A stretch of DNA of 64,000 bases from NCBI GenBank assembly GCA_902167985.1, contig CABHNZ010000002.1:62001-126000 (forward strand), read 5' to 3'. The notes below the pieces were generated by a model. It was not told the DNA's origin. It made no database searches and was given only the letters and a program-made list of their open reading frames with translations. The stretch comes from Shinella sp. UYSO24 (GTDB taxonomy: Bacteria > Pseudomonadota > Alphaproteobacteria > Rhizobiales > Rhizobiaceae). Position numbers and translations under genes: made by a program. This document shows, piece by piece, positions 1 through 9,031 of the stretch (position 1 is its first letter; every line of letters starts with the position of its first letter).

Positions 1-297
1 TGTGGATTCGACATCGGACCAGAGAAAGGGAAGGCTGCGCTGCATGCCTTCCCGGACAATCGGGTCGATGGCGACATAGCCCTTCAGCAGGTAGCGAGCC
101 ACCCATTCGGCCGGATAGGTGGTGCGAACGAAGGGTGCGTCGACGGTGCCGGTGACGGTCTGGGCGTGATGGTAGGTGAGATGGGATACGCCGTAGATAT
201 CCCGCATGGCCGCAATGGCCTCAGCCACGTCGCTGCTCTCCTCGATACGCCTGAACGCCTCTTCGAACTTCAAGGATGCTGCGTCTTGTTCTGCCAT
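1..297 (-). CDS. LuxR-family regulator, N-terminal part (runs off the window)
   Basis: Reading leftward from the ATG at 297 gives 99 uninterrupted codons to the window edge, beginning MAEQDAASLKFEEAFRRIEE. The stretch around YPAEWVARYLLKGYVAIDPI is the hallmark of the autoinducer-binding domain of LuxR-type quorum-sensing regulators, where the Trp, Tyr and Asp residues line the acyl-homoserine-lactone pocket. The helix-turn-helix would lie outside the window. Whether it has a cognate LuxI or is a LuxR solo cannot be seen here. The call to family is fairly secure; ligand and targets are unknown. Confidence 0.75.
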   Translation of the reverse strand, partial: MAEQDAASLKFEEAFRRIEESSDVAEAIAAMRDIYGVSHLTYHHAQTVTGTVDAPFVRTTYPAEWVARYLLKGYVAIDPIVREGMQRSLPFLWSDVEST

Positions 298-334
298 GTG
301 AACGTCCCCCGTCATGGGGGAGCATATAATATTA

Positions 335-402
335 CAGACTATTTGTCGGCCTGTTGCCGAATTTTCAACAGATCTACTTGAGCGCAGCCTGTTAATAGTC
401 TG
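335..402. repeat. 9-bp inverted repeat upstream of the LuxR-type gene
   Basis: CAGACTATT at 335-343 is matched by its exact reverse complement AATAGTCTG at 394-402, with about 50 bases between. The pair lies in the AT-rich leader directly upstream of the LuxR-type start at 297 and could be paired operator half-sites or fold in RNA. A 9-bp match at this spacing can occur by chance. Confidence 0.3.
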
Positions 403-498
403 GCCGCAGCATTTTTTTGCGTATCTGCCGATGAAAATGGCGGTGGGCGAAAGCTGCGCTACAGCGCCAGCGCCTTGATCCGCCGACTGAACAGAGGC

Positions 499-588
499 TC
501 AGATCGTTGCGGTGAAATAGAGGGTTGCTCCAAGCAGGAGAAAAAACGCGCCGACGATCCAGCCGACAATGATGTATTTCTCATCCAT
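499..588 (-). CDS. Small single-span membrane protein, 29 residues
   Basis: An ATG at 588 opens a 29-codon frame, MDEKYIIVGWIVGAFFLLLG followed by ATLYFTATI and a TGA. It has a short charged N-terminus and one continuous hydrophobic segment (about residues 5-27), as expected for a small inner-membrane protein. A GGATGAGG stretch precedes the ATG at Shine-Dalgarno distance. No function can be inferred. Short hydrophobic frames occur by chance, so the call rests on start signal plus composition. Confidence 0.45.
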   Translation of the reverse strand: MDEKYIIVGWIVGAFFLLLGATLYFTATI

Positions 589-696
589 ATCTGCCTCATC
601 CGACAATATTCTTAGCGGATACTAATATATTCTCGGATGAAAGAAATGGACCGCGTGGCTTAAATCCGTTGCGTGGTTAATGCGGGCGAGGTCGCC

Positions 697-1263
697 TCAG
701 TTTGCCACTTCGGTTGCGGCAACAACGCTGATCGTCACCTGATCGGTGCCCTTGGGGTAGCGTGGCAGCGTGATGGCGATGGCCGCTTCCCGGTCGCCAA
801 CCTTGGCGCTGTAGCGCCTGTAGATCGTGTCTTCGCCAACCTCCTCGCCAATGCGCCTGGCGGCAATCTGCTCGACGAACCGTTTTTCGAAGGCAGGCGC
901 ATCGACTTGCGAGGATGCCAGCGAACATCCCTCGATGTCCTTGTCGCCCGCCTTGCCCCTGTAGACGACGAGAGCGGCAAACGGCTGCTGGTCGCCGTCG
1001 CCGAGCGTCCAGCCCTCTATACCTGCGGGTTCCCCGACGGGCGTGAAAGCCATTGCCATATCAGAAGCAAGCTCGGTCCATTTCGCCTCTTTGGCATAGG
1101 CTATGGCGGCGTCATAGCTTGGCCCGTTCTGGAGGCAGAGGCGGCTGAATGCCTCCATGGATGCGCCGTCGTGGACGGCGGCATTGGGTGAGGGGGCAGG
1201 CGGCACCTGCGCTGCGGCCGACCCGGCAGCGAACAAGGCGGCGGCGATGACGATCAATCTCAT
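697..1263 (-). CDS. Hypothetical secreted protein, 188 residues
   Basis: The protein starts MRLIVIAAALFAAGSAAAQV, a clear Sec signal peptide with probable cleavage after the Ala-rich stretch near residue 19. The mature part is about 170 residues, with two cysteines (in RLCLQNG and EGCSLAS) that could form a disulfide in the periplasm. It contains no motif I recognise. It is transcribed in the same direction as the rhamnose operon ending at 1430, but the gap of 166 bases suggests an independent unit. Confidence 0.65.
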   Translation of the reverse strand: MRLIVIAAALFAAGSAAAQVPPAPSPNAAVHDGASMEAFSRLCLQNGPSYDAAIAYAKEAKWTELASDMAMAFTPVGEPAGIEGWTLGDGDQQPFAALVVYRGKAGDKDIEGCSLASSQVDAPAFEKRFVEQIAARRIGEEVGEDTIYRRYSAKVGDREAAIAITLPRYPKGTDQVTISVVAATEVAN

Positions 1264-1429
1264 CTTGCTGTGTCTCCACTATCATCCATCGGCCACCACG
1301 ACATGGATACCCCGCGGGCCTGACAAGGGGCGGCGGGGCGGACCGGCGGAGACAATGGGAGGCGCGGGGCACACGCCTCGAGGGACACGCCGGGGGCACA
1401 GGGGAGCCGCGTCGCAAATCTCGCAAGGG

Positions 1430-2826
1430 TCAGGCGACGTGCATGCGCTCCTCGGATCTGCCGGTCCTTGAGATCCACGTCCGCCGGTAATCCGCGAGCT
1501 GCCAATCTGGCCTCGTTACTCCCTCGGCACTTTTGTGAGCACCTGCATCACCGGCAAGAAGGGCGGCTCCCTGGCTCGTGCCGGTCGAGCCGGGAAGCGC
1601 CATGACAGGACGGCCCAAAACTGCGCTCAGGGCGGCGAGATAAGCCGGATTGGCCGCAAACGGGCCTTCGACCAGTATCGGCCCGTCAGCGCCGATGAGG
1701 CCAAGGCAGGTTTCCGTCATCAGTGCCAGATAGAGGCAGGCTGCCGCCCAGCGCTCGGCGGGCGTTGCACCGACGTCGTTCAGCCATTCCGACGAACGGC
1801 CGGGGAATGGTCCGGACCCGGTTGCGAGATTGGGAAGCAATATCATCTCGCGCGCAATCACCGCCGGGATGGCCGCAAACGCATCCTGCGCCGAGAACGG
1901 GCCAAGGCTGGCGGAAAGAGTTTCGAATTCCCGTCCGCCCATGAAGCGCGCGGAAGGAACGGCGCGTCCATAGGCATCGACATTGGCAAGCGTGTCACGG
2001 GCGGCATCCAGATGGCTGAGATCTCCGCCGACAGCAAAGGAGATCACCCATGTGCCCGTCGAGACGACGGCAAACGGCGGCTTGCGACCGATGAGGTGGG
2101 CGAGAAGCGATGCATTGGAATCGTGGATGCCGCAGTGAACCGGCACCGGTTTCTGGAGGCCGATCCTCTCGGCGATGTCAGGCAATACCATGCCGAGCGT
2201 ATCAAACGCCGAACGCACAGGCGCATCAGCGGCCGGATGGCGAGCGTGTCGACAAGAGAGGAAAATTCGCCCGTTCTTGGGTTCCACAGGTCGGTATGGC
2301 AGCCGAGCGATGTTGCTTCATTGGCGGCAATGCCGGTCAACCGAAATGCCCAATATTGCGGATAGGTGAGGATCGTGGCGGTCCTCGCAAACTCGTTCGG
2401 GAACGCCGTCTTCTGGTAATGCAGCTGCGCGCCGAGATTGAGCCCGACGGAAAGCCCCGGCGAAAATGTTTCGGAAAAATCCGGCCGCAGGCGGCTATAG
2501 GCGTCGCTGATCGCCTGCGGGTAGGCCTGTTCGTAATCGAGGACAGGCATGGCAAGCCCGCCATCACCATCAAGCAGGGCGGCCGACGCGCCATGGGTGG
2601 TGATCGAGATGGCATCGAAGCCGGGGCTTTGAGCGAACGCCTTCAAGGCTTCGAGGGTGAAGGTCCAGAGCGCCTCGATATCGTAATGAGCATAGGGCGG
2701 GCCGGGCAGGACACGGTTGGCAATACGTCTTTCGGCGATTTCCGCGCCGGTCAGGCAATCCAGCACGACAACCTTGGCATTGGTCTTGCCGATATCGAGA
2801 ACAGCGATCTTTTCTGGGTTGGTCAT
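1430..2826 (-). CDS. rhaK: L-rhamnulose kinase (FGGY family), frameshifted
   Basis: This FGGY-family kinase should phosphorylate L-rhamnulose to rhamnulose-1-phosphate. The N-terminal half begins MTNPEKIAVLDIGKTNAKVV, with the DIGKTNAK phosphate-binding loop of the actin-like ATPase fold. The C-terminal half carries GTWVISF and the late TGTSQGAALLAG element. The two halves lie in different frames that join near 2205-2245; one missing base restores a protein of about 465 residues, the normal family size. It is the last gene of the rhaRSTPQUK operon, 16 bases after rhaU. In Rhizobium leguminosarum RhaK has been reported to be needed for rhamnose uptake as well as phosphorylation. Confidence 0.88.
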
Positions 2827-2842
2827 GATGGCCGGTTCCTCG

Positions 2843-3169
2843 TCACGGCATATGGAAGACGGTGACGAGATCGCTCTGGACCGGCGAATTGTCCGGGTTC
2901 GTCTCCATGATATCGGCCATATGCGCCCACCATTTCTTCATCACCGGGTGATCGGGCAGGGCGGCCATCCGATGATCGACCGGACGGGAGAGGACGCCGA
3001 ACAGGATATTCGTCTCACGGTCGAGATGGATAGAATAGTCGCTGACGCCCGCATCCTTCAGAAGCGCGGAGAGTTCCGGCCAGATCTCGTCATGGCGCTT
3101 GCGATATTCGGCTTCCATGCCCGGGTTGAGCTTCATCTTGAAGGCATGACGTTCGGTCTCTGTGGTCAT
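2843..3169 (-). CDS. rhaU: L-rhamnose mutarotase
   Basis: This 108-residue protein is close to the 104 residues typical of the RhaM/RhaU mutarotases, which interconvert the alpha and beta anomers of L-rhamnose. The segment [12 protein letters not shown] contains the conserved catalytic His of the family, and [11 protein letters not shown] is the conserved C-terminal active-site helix. Its ATG overlaps the rhaQ stop (ATGA at 3166-3169), showing translational coupling inside the operon. It likely supplies the anomer preferred by the isomerase or the transporter. Confidence 0.92.
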   Translation of the reverse strand: MTTETERHAFKMKLNPGMEAEYRKRHDEIWPELSALLKDAGVSDYSIHLDRETNILFGVLSRPVDHRMAALPDHPVMKKWWAHMADIMETNPDNSPVQSDLVTVFHMP

Positions 3170-4194
3170 TTGCGGATACCTTTCAGACGGCGCGCGACGA
3201 TCGGCACGGCAATGGTGAGGATCAGAAGCAGACCGACGAAGATCGACATGACGATGCCCGGCACGTTGAGAAGCCCAAGCCCGAAGGTGACAAGCCCCAT
3301 GACGAAGGCGGCGATCACGACACCGACGATCGTCCCGGCACCACCCAGAATGGAGACCCCGCCGAGAACCACCATGGTGACGACTTCGAGCTCCCAGCCT
3401 TGGGCGATCGACGGCCTTGTCGAGCCGAGACGCGAGGTGAGGCAGACGGCGGCAATACCGGACATCAGGCCCGTGAGCAGGAAGAGCGTGAACTTGATCC
3501 GCTCGACAGGAATACCGGAGAAACGCGCGGCGAATTCGTTATTGCCGATGACGAAAATCTGCCGGCCGAAATTCGTCTTATGCAGCACGATGCCGAAGAC
3601 GATAGCGAGCGCGACGAACAGCGCAAATTCGAAAGAAAACACCCAGGCAACATAGCCCTGGCCGAAATAGGCGAAGCTTTCCGGATATTTGCCATAGGCC
3701 TGATCGCCGAGAACGATATAGGAAATGCCGCGGAAAAGGCTCATCGTGCCGATGGTCACGACGATCGACGGCAGGCGCAGAACGGCAACCAGAACACCGT
3801 TGAAGGCGCCGCAGACGAGGCCGACGAGAATGCCGATCGCCACCAGTCCGGGCGTGTCGATACCGGCCTGTGCTGCGGCACCCATCGCGGTCGAGGCAAG
3901 CGAAATGATGGCTGCGACCGAGAGGTCGATTTCGCCGGCAATCACCAGGAGCGCCATGGCAAAGGCGATCATTGCCTTTTCCGTGAAGTTGAAGGTCGCA
4001 TCCGACAGGTTATAGGCATTGAGGAAATAGGGCGAGGCGAAGGAGTTGAAGATGAAGATCAGCACCGCGACGCCGAAAAGCAGCACTTCCCAGCTGGAGA
4101 GAATGCGCGAGAAAGGCGTGCCGAGCCTGTCCGGGATCACGCGTTTCGCGGGCGTTCCCGATGTTGGGTTGGAATGGGCGGTGATATCGCTCAT
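3166..4194 (-). CDS. rhaQ: Rhamnose ABC transporter permease RhaQ
   Basis: This 342-residue inner-membrane permease belongs to the CUT2 (ribose-type, BPD_transp_2) family. It begins [19 protein letters not shown], then shows about ten hydrophobic segments. The [10 protein letters not shown] motif, characteristic of CUT2 permeases, sits near residue 80 and [14 protein letters not shown] near 150. The ATG at 4194 overlaps the end of rhaP as ATGA and the stop overlaps rhaU. An open frame continues upstream through rhaP only because of frameshifts there, so the apparent rhaP-rhaQ fusion is not real. Confidence 0.92.
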   Translation of the reverse strand: MSDITAHSNPTSGTPAKRVIPDRLGTPFSRILSSWEVLLFGVAVLIFIFNSFASPYFLNAYNLSDATFNFTEKAMIAFAMALLVIAGEIDLSVAAIISLASTAMGAAAQAGIDTPGLVAIGILVGLVCGAFNGVLVAVLRLPSIVVTIGTMSLFRGISYIVLGDQAYGKYPESFAYFGQGYVAWVFSFEFALFVALAIVFGIVLHKTNFGRQIFVIGNNEFAARFSGIPVERIKFTLFLLTGLMSGIAAVCLTSRLGSTRPSIAQGWELEVVTMVVLGGVSILGGAGTIVGVVIAAFVMGLVTFGLGLLNVPGIVMSIFVGLLLILTIAVPIVARRLKGIRK

Positions 4195-5175
4195 GCGGAG
4201 ACCTCCGGAGCTGCGCGATCTCGCAGGATGATGCGGCCGGCCTTCTTTTCGGCGCGGGCGTGAAGAGCACGGCGAGCACGATGACGACGCCGGAAATGGC
4301 CATCTGCGCGAAGGGCGAGATGCCGATGACGGGCAGTGCGTTCTTGATGACGCCGAGGAAAAGTGCGCCGAGCACGGCGCCCGCGACCGAACCGATACCG
4401 CCGGCAATCGAAATGCCGCCGATGACGCAGGCTGCGACCGTGTCCAGCTCGAAACCGGATGCGACGTCGACATAGGCGACGGCATAGCGCGATACCCAGA
4501 GATAGCCGGCAAGGCCTGCCAGTGCCCCGGAAATGACGAAGGCGATGAAGCGCGTCCAGCCGATATCAATGCCGGCATAGACGGCTGCCGTCGGATTGCC
4601 GCCCGACGCATAGGCCGCACGGCCAAGGGCAGGCGGGTCAGCACGAACCAGGCGCCGATGACGATCGCGATCGCCACCCATGACAGGATCGGTAGGCCAA
4701 GGACGGGAAAGCGCGGTACGTTGAGGAAGGTCGGCGTCATCTGGTGCGCATTCACCCAGCGCCGCCCGACATGACGAAGGCCATGCCGCGATAGATGGTG
4801 AGCGTGCCGAGCGTCACGACGATCGGCGGGATCTGCAACGCCCAGACGAGGAAGCCGTTGATGGCGCCGAGCCCGGCGCCGATGCCGACGCATGACGATG
4901 AGCAGCGCCAGCGGCAGGTCGGGAAAGGCGGCATTGGTCATCGCCACGGCCATGCCGGTGAAGGCCAGATTGGCTGCGACCGACAGATCGATCGATTTCG
5001 TCAGGATCACGGTCATCTGGCCAAGCGCCAGAATGATGAGGATCGACGTATCGTTGAAGATGTTGGCGAGGCTTGTCGGCGAGGCAAAGCCCTCGGCGCG
5101 GGTGGAAAAGCCGATGACCATGATCGCGATAATGGCGACCAGCAGGATTTCGCGGTTCTTCAAAAGCTTGTTCAT
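4191..5175 (-). CDS. rhaP: Rhamnose ABC transporter permease RhaP, multiply frameshifted
   Basis: This is the second CUT2 permease of the rhamnose importer, starting MNKLLKNREILLVAIIAI behind AAGGAA. The protein is pieced from several frames. The N-terminal part carries TKSIDLSVAANLAF (the family's DLS motif), then ICNFGFL-equivalent INGFLVWALQIPPIVVTLGT, then WVNAHQMTPTFLNVPRFPV, then GRAAYASGGNPTAAVYAGI. Breaks lie near 4897 (one extra base), 4760, 4630 and 4258 (one missing base each). Correcting all four gives about 328 residues ending in a TGA that overlaps the rhaQ start. Each segment is well conserved, which argues for sequencing errors rather than decay. Confidence 0.85.
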
Positions 5176-5185
5176 CGGGGTTTCC

Positions 5186-6757
5186 TTAAGCATTGCCGGT
5201 TGCGGCGCGCACCAGCACCTCGGCGCTCAGACCGTCGCGGGCAAAGATGCCGGCCTGCAGGCCCTCGCGCATCACCATCACCCGGTCGGACATGCCGAGA
5301 ATTTCCGGCAGTTCGGACGATACCATGATGATCGACAGGCCTTCGGCTGCAAGCTCGCTGATGAAGCCATGGACCGCCGCCTTGGAACCGATATCGATAC
5401 CCTTGGTGGGTTCGTCGAGAATGATGACCTTCGGCTGGGTCGCAAGCCACTTGCCGATCACCACCTTCTGCTGGTTGCCGCCAGAAAGCGTGCCGACGGG
5501 CACCGAAAGGGCGGCTGCGCGCAGATCCAGCCGCTCGGCATATTTGCGGGCAAGCGACAGTTCATTGGCAGCCTTCAGGAAGCCGGAGCGTGATGTGCGC
5601 CTTAAGGACGGCAGCGACATGTTCTGGAAGATCGGCATCGGCAGCGCCAGACCATGGCGGCCGCGCTCTTCGGGGACATAGACGATACCGGCACCGATTG
5701 CGTCATTCGGTGAGCGGATGGCGATTTCCTGACCGTCGAGTGTCAGCGTGCCAGAGGATGGCTTGGTGACGCCAAAGAGCGACTGGCAGAGTTCCGAGCG
5801 CCCGGCGCCGATGAGGCCGTAGATACCAAGGATTTCGCCTTTGCGAAGTTCAAAGGAGATGTCGCGGAATTCCGTCGGGTGACAATAATTCTTCACGCTC
5901 AGAAGCGGTGCGCCGATCTTCACCTCGGTTTTGGGGAAGACGTCGCTGACGTCGCGGCCGACCATGAGGCGGACGATATCGTCCTGCGCCGTCTCCTGCA
6001 GACGGCCGTGGCCGACAGCCTTGCCATCGCGGAAGACGACGAAATTCTCTGCGATCTCATAGAGTTCATCGAATTTGTGGCTGATGAAGAGGATCGCCTT
6101 GCCCTGGCGTTTCAGGTTCTCGACGATACGGAAGAGATCGTCGATCTCCTTGCGGGAGAGGGCGGCGGTCGGCTCGTCCATGATGACGATGCGGGCTTCG
6201 ACGGAAAGCGCACGGGCGATCGCCACGAGATGGCGCTGCGCAATCGAGAGATCGCGGAGCCGGATCGTGGGATCGATATCGCTTTCAAGCTCGCGCATCA
6301 GTTCGCGGGCGCGCAGATTGATCCCTTTCCAGTCGATCAGGCCCAGTCTGGTTCGGGGTGCGTGGCCGAGGAAAATGTTCTCTGCCACGGTCAATTCGTC
6401 GAAAAGCACCGTTTCCTGATGGATGGCGGTAACGCCCGCATCGATCGCGGCCTGCGCGCTTGCAAATGTCTTGACCTCGCCATCGATCAGGATCTCGCCC
6501 TCATTGGGGCGGTAGATGCCGGTCAAGATCTTCACGAGTGTCGATTTACCGGCGCCGTTTTCGCCGATCAGGGCCGTCACTTCGCCGGGATAGAGTTTTA
6601 TGCTGACGCCATCAAGTGCGCGCACACCCGGAAATATCTGCGAGATCCCGCGCATTTCGAGAATGGGCGCGACCGACGCTGACGGATGTTCTTCGCCACG
6701 CTGCATCTCAGCTCTCTCACCCGGCCTGTGATGGGTCGTCGATACGACTGTATTCAT
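5186..6757 (-). CDS. rhaT: Rhamnose ABC transporter ATPase RhaT (tandem ATPase)
   Basis: This is a 523-residue CUT2 sugar ATPase with two ABC domains in one chain. The first has Walker A GENGAGKST, signature LSIAQRHLVAIARAL and Walker B IVIMDEPTAAL. The second has the degenerate GLIGAGRSEL loop usual for this family, LSGGNQQKVVIGKWL and VIILDEPTKGID. I chose the ATG at 6757 because AAAGGTGA precedes it at normal distance; an in-frame ATG at 6784 is possible. The stop lies 10 bases before rhaP. It powers RhaPQ with the RhaS binding protein. Confidence 0.92.
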   Translation of the reverse strand: MNTVVSTTHHRPGERAEMQRGEEHPSASVAPILEMRGISQIFPGVRALDGVSIKLYPGEVTALIGENGAGKSTLVKILTGIYRPNEGEILIDGEVKTFASAQAAIDAGVTAIHQETVLFDELTVAENIFLGHAPRTRLGLIDWKGINLRARELMRELESDIDPTIRLRDLSIAQRHLVAIARALSVEARIVIMDEPTAALSRKEIDDLFRIVENLKRQGKAILFISHKFDELYEIAENFVVFRDGKAVGHGRLQETAQDDIVRLMVGRDVSDVFPKTEVKIGAPLLSVKNYCHPTEFRDISFELRKGEILGIYGLIGAGRSELCQSLFGVTKPSSGTLTLDGQEIAIRSPNDAIGAGIVYVPEERGRHGLALPMPIFQNMSLPSLRRTSRSGFLKAANELSLARKYAERLDLRAAALSVPVGTLSGGNQQKVVIGKWLATQPKVIILDEPTKGIDIGSKAAVHGFISELAAEGLSIIMVSSELPEILGMSDRVMVMREGLQAGIFARDGLSAEVLVRAATGNA

Positions 6758-6869
6758 GATGATATTCACCTTTGGAGCCCCCATTCGGCGGCCATTGCCC
6801 GACCTGACTGCTCAGGAGCGGGCAAGGCTCAGCCGGCTCCCCGCTTGGCTGAGCAAACGAGGTCAAGCT

Positions 6870-6895
6870 CCCTCTCCCCGCATACGGGGAGAGGG
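6870..6895. terminator. Intercistronic hairpin between rhaS and rhaT
   Basis: CCCTCTCCCCG at 6870-6880 pairs perfectly with CGGGGAGAGGG at 6885-6895 around a four-base loop, an 11-bp GC-rich stem. No strong T-run follows on the minus strand, so it is more likely an RNA-stabilising or partial-termination element that lets rhaS mRNA exceed rhaT mRNA than a full terminator. Confidence 0.6.
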
Positions 6896-6934
6896 TTTAT
6901 GCAAGGGCGGTTGCCCCGGATGCCTGCGATCGGG

Positions 6935-7942
6935 TCAGAAGACCTTGGAGAACTGGTCGATATTCTTGGCGTCGTAGATGAAGGGGGATGACATGGCGGC
7001 TTCGCCACCTTCACCCACCTTGATTTCGCCCATGCGGCCGGCCTTCACTGAGGAGCCCGGCTTGCCGTCGAAATCACCCTTCACCAGATGATAGGCGATT
7101 TCGGTGGCGGAATAGCCGAGATCGATCGGGTTCCAGATGGCAAATTCCTTCGTCGCGCCGGACTTGATGGCGCCCGCCATTTCCGAGGGAAGGCCAAGGC
7201 CGGTCACATAGACCTTGCCGATCTTGCCGGCATCCTTGACGGCCTGCGAAGCGGCAAGCACGCCGACCGTGGTCGGTGCAACGATGACCTTGACGTTCGG
7301 CTGCGAGGTGAGCAGGCCCTGCGCTTCGCGGTAGGACTTGTCGGCGAGGTCATCGCCATAGACCGTCGTCACAAGGTTGAGGCCCGGAAAATCCTTGAGC
7401 TGCTTCTTCATCTCGCCGATCCAGATATTCTGGTTGGTCGAGGTGGTGGTGGCAGACAGGATGGCGAAATCGCCCTTGCCGCCTTCAAGGTGATCCTTGA
7501 CGAGCTGCAGGCACATCTTGCCGATCAGCTCGTTTGAGGAGGGATTGAGATGCATGATGCGGCCGGCCGGCGCGACGCCGGAATCCCAGGAGATCACCTT
7601 GATGCCGCGCTGCGCCGCCTTTTTCAGAGCCGGTACGACCGCATCGGGATCGTTGGCCGAGATTGCGATGGCGTCGACGCCCTGGGCGATCAGCGAGTTG
7701 ATGACTTCGATCTGGCCTTCAGCCGTCGTCGTCGTCGGGCCGGTATAGATGATCTTGACGCCGCCCAGTTCCTTGGCGGCTTCTTCTGCGCCCTTGTTGG
7801 CTGCCTCGAAGAAGCCGTTCCCGAGCGATTTGACCACGAGCGCGATCTTCATATCGGCAGCACTTGCCGCCGTCGCCATGGTGGCGAAGGCAAGTGCCGC
7901 GCCGAGTGCGAGTTTCCCCGCCAGTCTCCTTGAAAGTTTCAT
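6935..7942 (-). CDS. rhaS: Rhamnose-binding periplasmic protein RhaS
   Basis: This 335-residue protein has a Sec signal peptide (MKLSRRLAGKLALGAALAFA, cleavage near ASA-AD) followed by a type I sugar-binding fold (Peripla_BP_4). Typical elements are KIALVVKSLGNGFFEAANKG at the start of the mature protein, AISANDPDAVVPALKKA and ISWDSG. The ATG at 7942 follows a strong GGGAGGAG. It delivers rhamnose to RhaPQT. It is the first transporter gene after the regulator rhaR, 50 bases downstream of it, and is followed by the hairpin at 6870-6895. Confidence 0.92.
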   Translation of the reverse strand: MKLSRRLAGKLALGAALAFATMATAASAADMKIALVVKSLGNGFFEAANKGAEEAAKELGGVKIIYTGPTTTTAEGQIEVINSLIAQGVDAIAISANDPDAVVPALKKAAQRGIKVISWDSGVAPAGRIMHLNPSSNELIGKMCLQLVKDHLEGGKGDFAILSATTTSTNQNIWIGEMKKQLKDFPGLNLVTTVYGDDLADKSYREAQGLLTSQPNVKVIVAPTTVGVLAASQAVKDAGKIGKVYVTGLGLPSEMAGAIKSGATKEFAIWNPIDLGYSATEIAYHLVKGDFDGKPGSSVKAGRMGEIKVGEGGEAAMSSPFIYDAKNIDQFSKVF

Positions 7943-7992
7943 TTCCACTCCTCCCGTTGAAATATATGTCCCAAAAATCCCGCCATGCCTCC

Positions 7993-8832
7993 TCAGGCGA
8001 CGGACGTGAAATCCTCCCCGGCGGCGTCCTTGCCGGCTTGTCCGGAATGACGCGCGCCGCCGCCTGAGGCGATGACCAGCTTGACGCCGGCATCCTCGAT
8101 CATCCGCGAAGCCTCCTCGGAAATGTCCTCGTCGGTGATGATCGCCGTGACCCGCTCCAGCGGACACAGGATCAGGCTGGAGCGGCGGTCGAATTTCGAT
8201 GAATCGACCATGACGATCAGTTCTTCGGCCTGCTGCATCAGCCGCTGCTCGCTCTGGATCACCAGCGCATCCGGTTCCATCACGCCGAGCGGGCCGATGC
8301 CCTGCGCGCCGATGAACATGCGCCGCGCATAGAAATTGCGGATCGCGTCGTTTTCGAACGGCGAAAGGATGAGGCTCTGCTCGCGATAGATCGCGCCGCC
8401 CGGCACCGTCACCGTACTTTTCGAGTGTTTCACCAGATGTTCGGCAATCGCGAAAGAATTGGTCATCACCTGCAGGCGGCGCGCCGCCATGAAATGCACC
8501 ATCTGGAAGGTCGTCGTGCCGCCATTGATGATGATCGAATCACCCTCGACGCAGAGATCGACGGCTTTGCGCGCAATTGCGCGTTTCTTGTCGATATTGA
8601 CCGATTCGGACACTCTGAAGGGTCGCGCGGCGAGATTGCCCAGTGTCGGGGGATGCACGGCCTCGGCACCGCCGCGCACACGGCGCAGTTTGCCCTGAAC
8701 ATGCAGGGACGCGATGTCGCGCCGGATCGTCGCCTCCGACGCATCCGTCAGATCGGCGATATCCTGGACCGTGACCACGGCCTTTTCCTGGACAGCGCTC
8801 AATATGATGCGATGGCGTTCGCGTTCGTGCAT
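7993..8832 (-). CDS. rhaR: DeoR-family regulator of rhamnose catabolism RhaR
   Basis: The 279-residue protein starts MHERERHRIILSAVQEKAVV and has the N-terminal DeoR winged helix-turn-helix (VQDIADLTDASEATIRRDIA), then the DeoR sensor domain with the phosphosugar-binding SIIINGGTTTFQM loop near residue 95. The ATG at 8832 sits behind AGGAGGACC; an in-frame upstream start at 8865 lacks such a site. It is the first gene of rhaRSTPQUK and faces the divergent rhaDI operon, so it is well placed to control both. DeoR-family regulators of this type usually respond to a phosphorylated pathway intermediate. Confidence 0.9.
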   Translation of the reverse strand: MHERERHRIILSAVQEKAVVTVQDIADLTDASEATIRRDIASLHVQGKLRRVRGGAEAVHPPTLGNLAARPFRVSESVNIDKKRAIARKAVDLCVEGDSIIINGGTTTFQMVHFMAARRLQVMTNSFAIAEHLVKHSKSTVTVPGGAIYREQSLILSPFENDAIRNFYARRMFIGAQGIGPLGVMEPDALVIQSEQRLMQQAEELIVMVDSSKFDRRSSLILCPLERVTAIITDEDISEEASRMIEDAGVKLVIASGGGARHSGQAGKDAAGEDFTSVA

Positions 8833-8870
8833 GGTGGTCCTCCTGAGCGCCAAATATGACGGCAATCTCT

Positions 8871-8951
8871 ACACTGTCAATCATCAACGATCAAAAATAC
8901 ACAGTGTGCGCTGCACAATGAAAATTAATGATCGATTATGATTGACATTGA
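8871..8951. promoter_or_regulatory. Paired inverted-repeat operator in the rhaR-rhaD intergenic region
   Basis: The stretch 8871-8893 and the reverse complement of 8929-8951 agree at 19 of 23 positions. The core is TGTCAATCAT plus CGATCA in both arms. The arms are 35 bases apart and symmetrically placed between the divergent rhaR and rhaD genes, as expected for RhaR operator sites controlling both operons. The middle also contains ACACAGTGT. The sites are seen in the sequence; the assignment to RhaR is inferred from position. Confidence 0.6.
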
Positions 8952-9031
8952 CGATTGCAGTGGGCGATATCCTGCGTGGGAGACGGCGGCGGTTGCGCTG
9001 CCGTGACGTGAAACACATTGGGAGGAATGCC

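Noticed and set aside
3166-5193. A continuous 675-codon minus-strand frame that looks like a fused double permease
   Set aside because: The middle is out-of-frame translation of rhaP (Arg/Ser/Pro-rich, no spans). The true rhaP frame is visible in pieces in the other frames, and rhaQ has its own ATG overlapping the rhaP stop.
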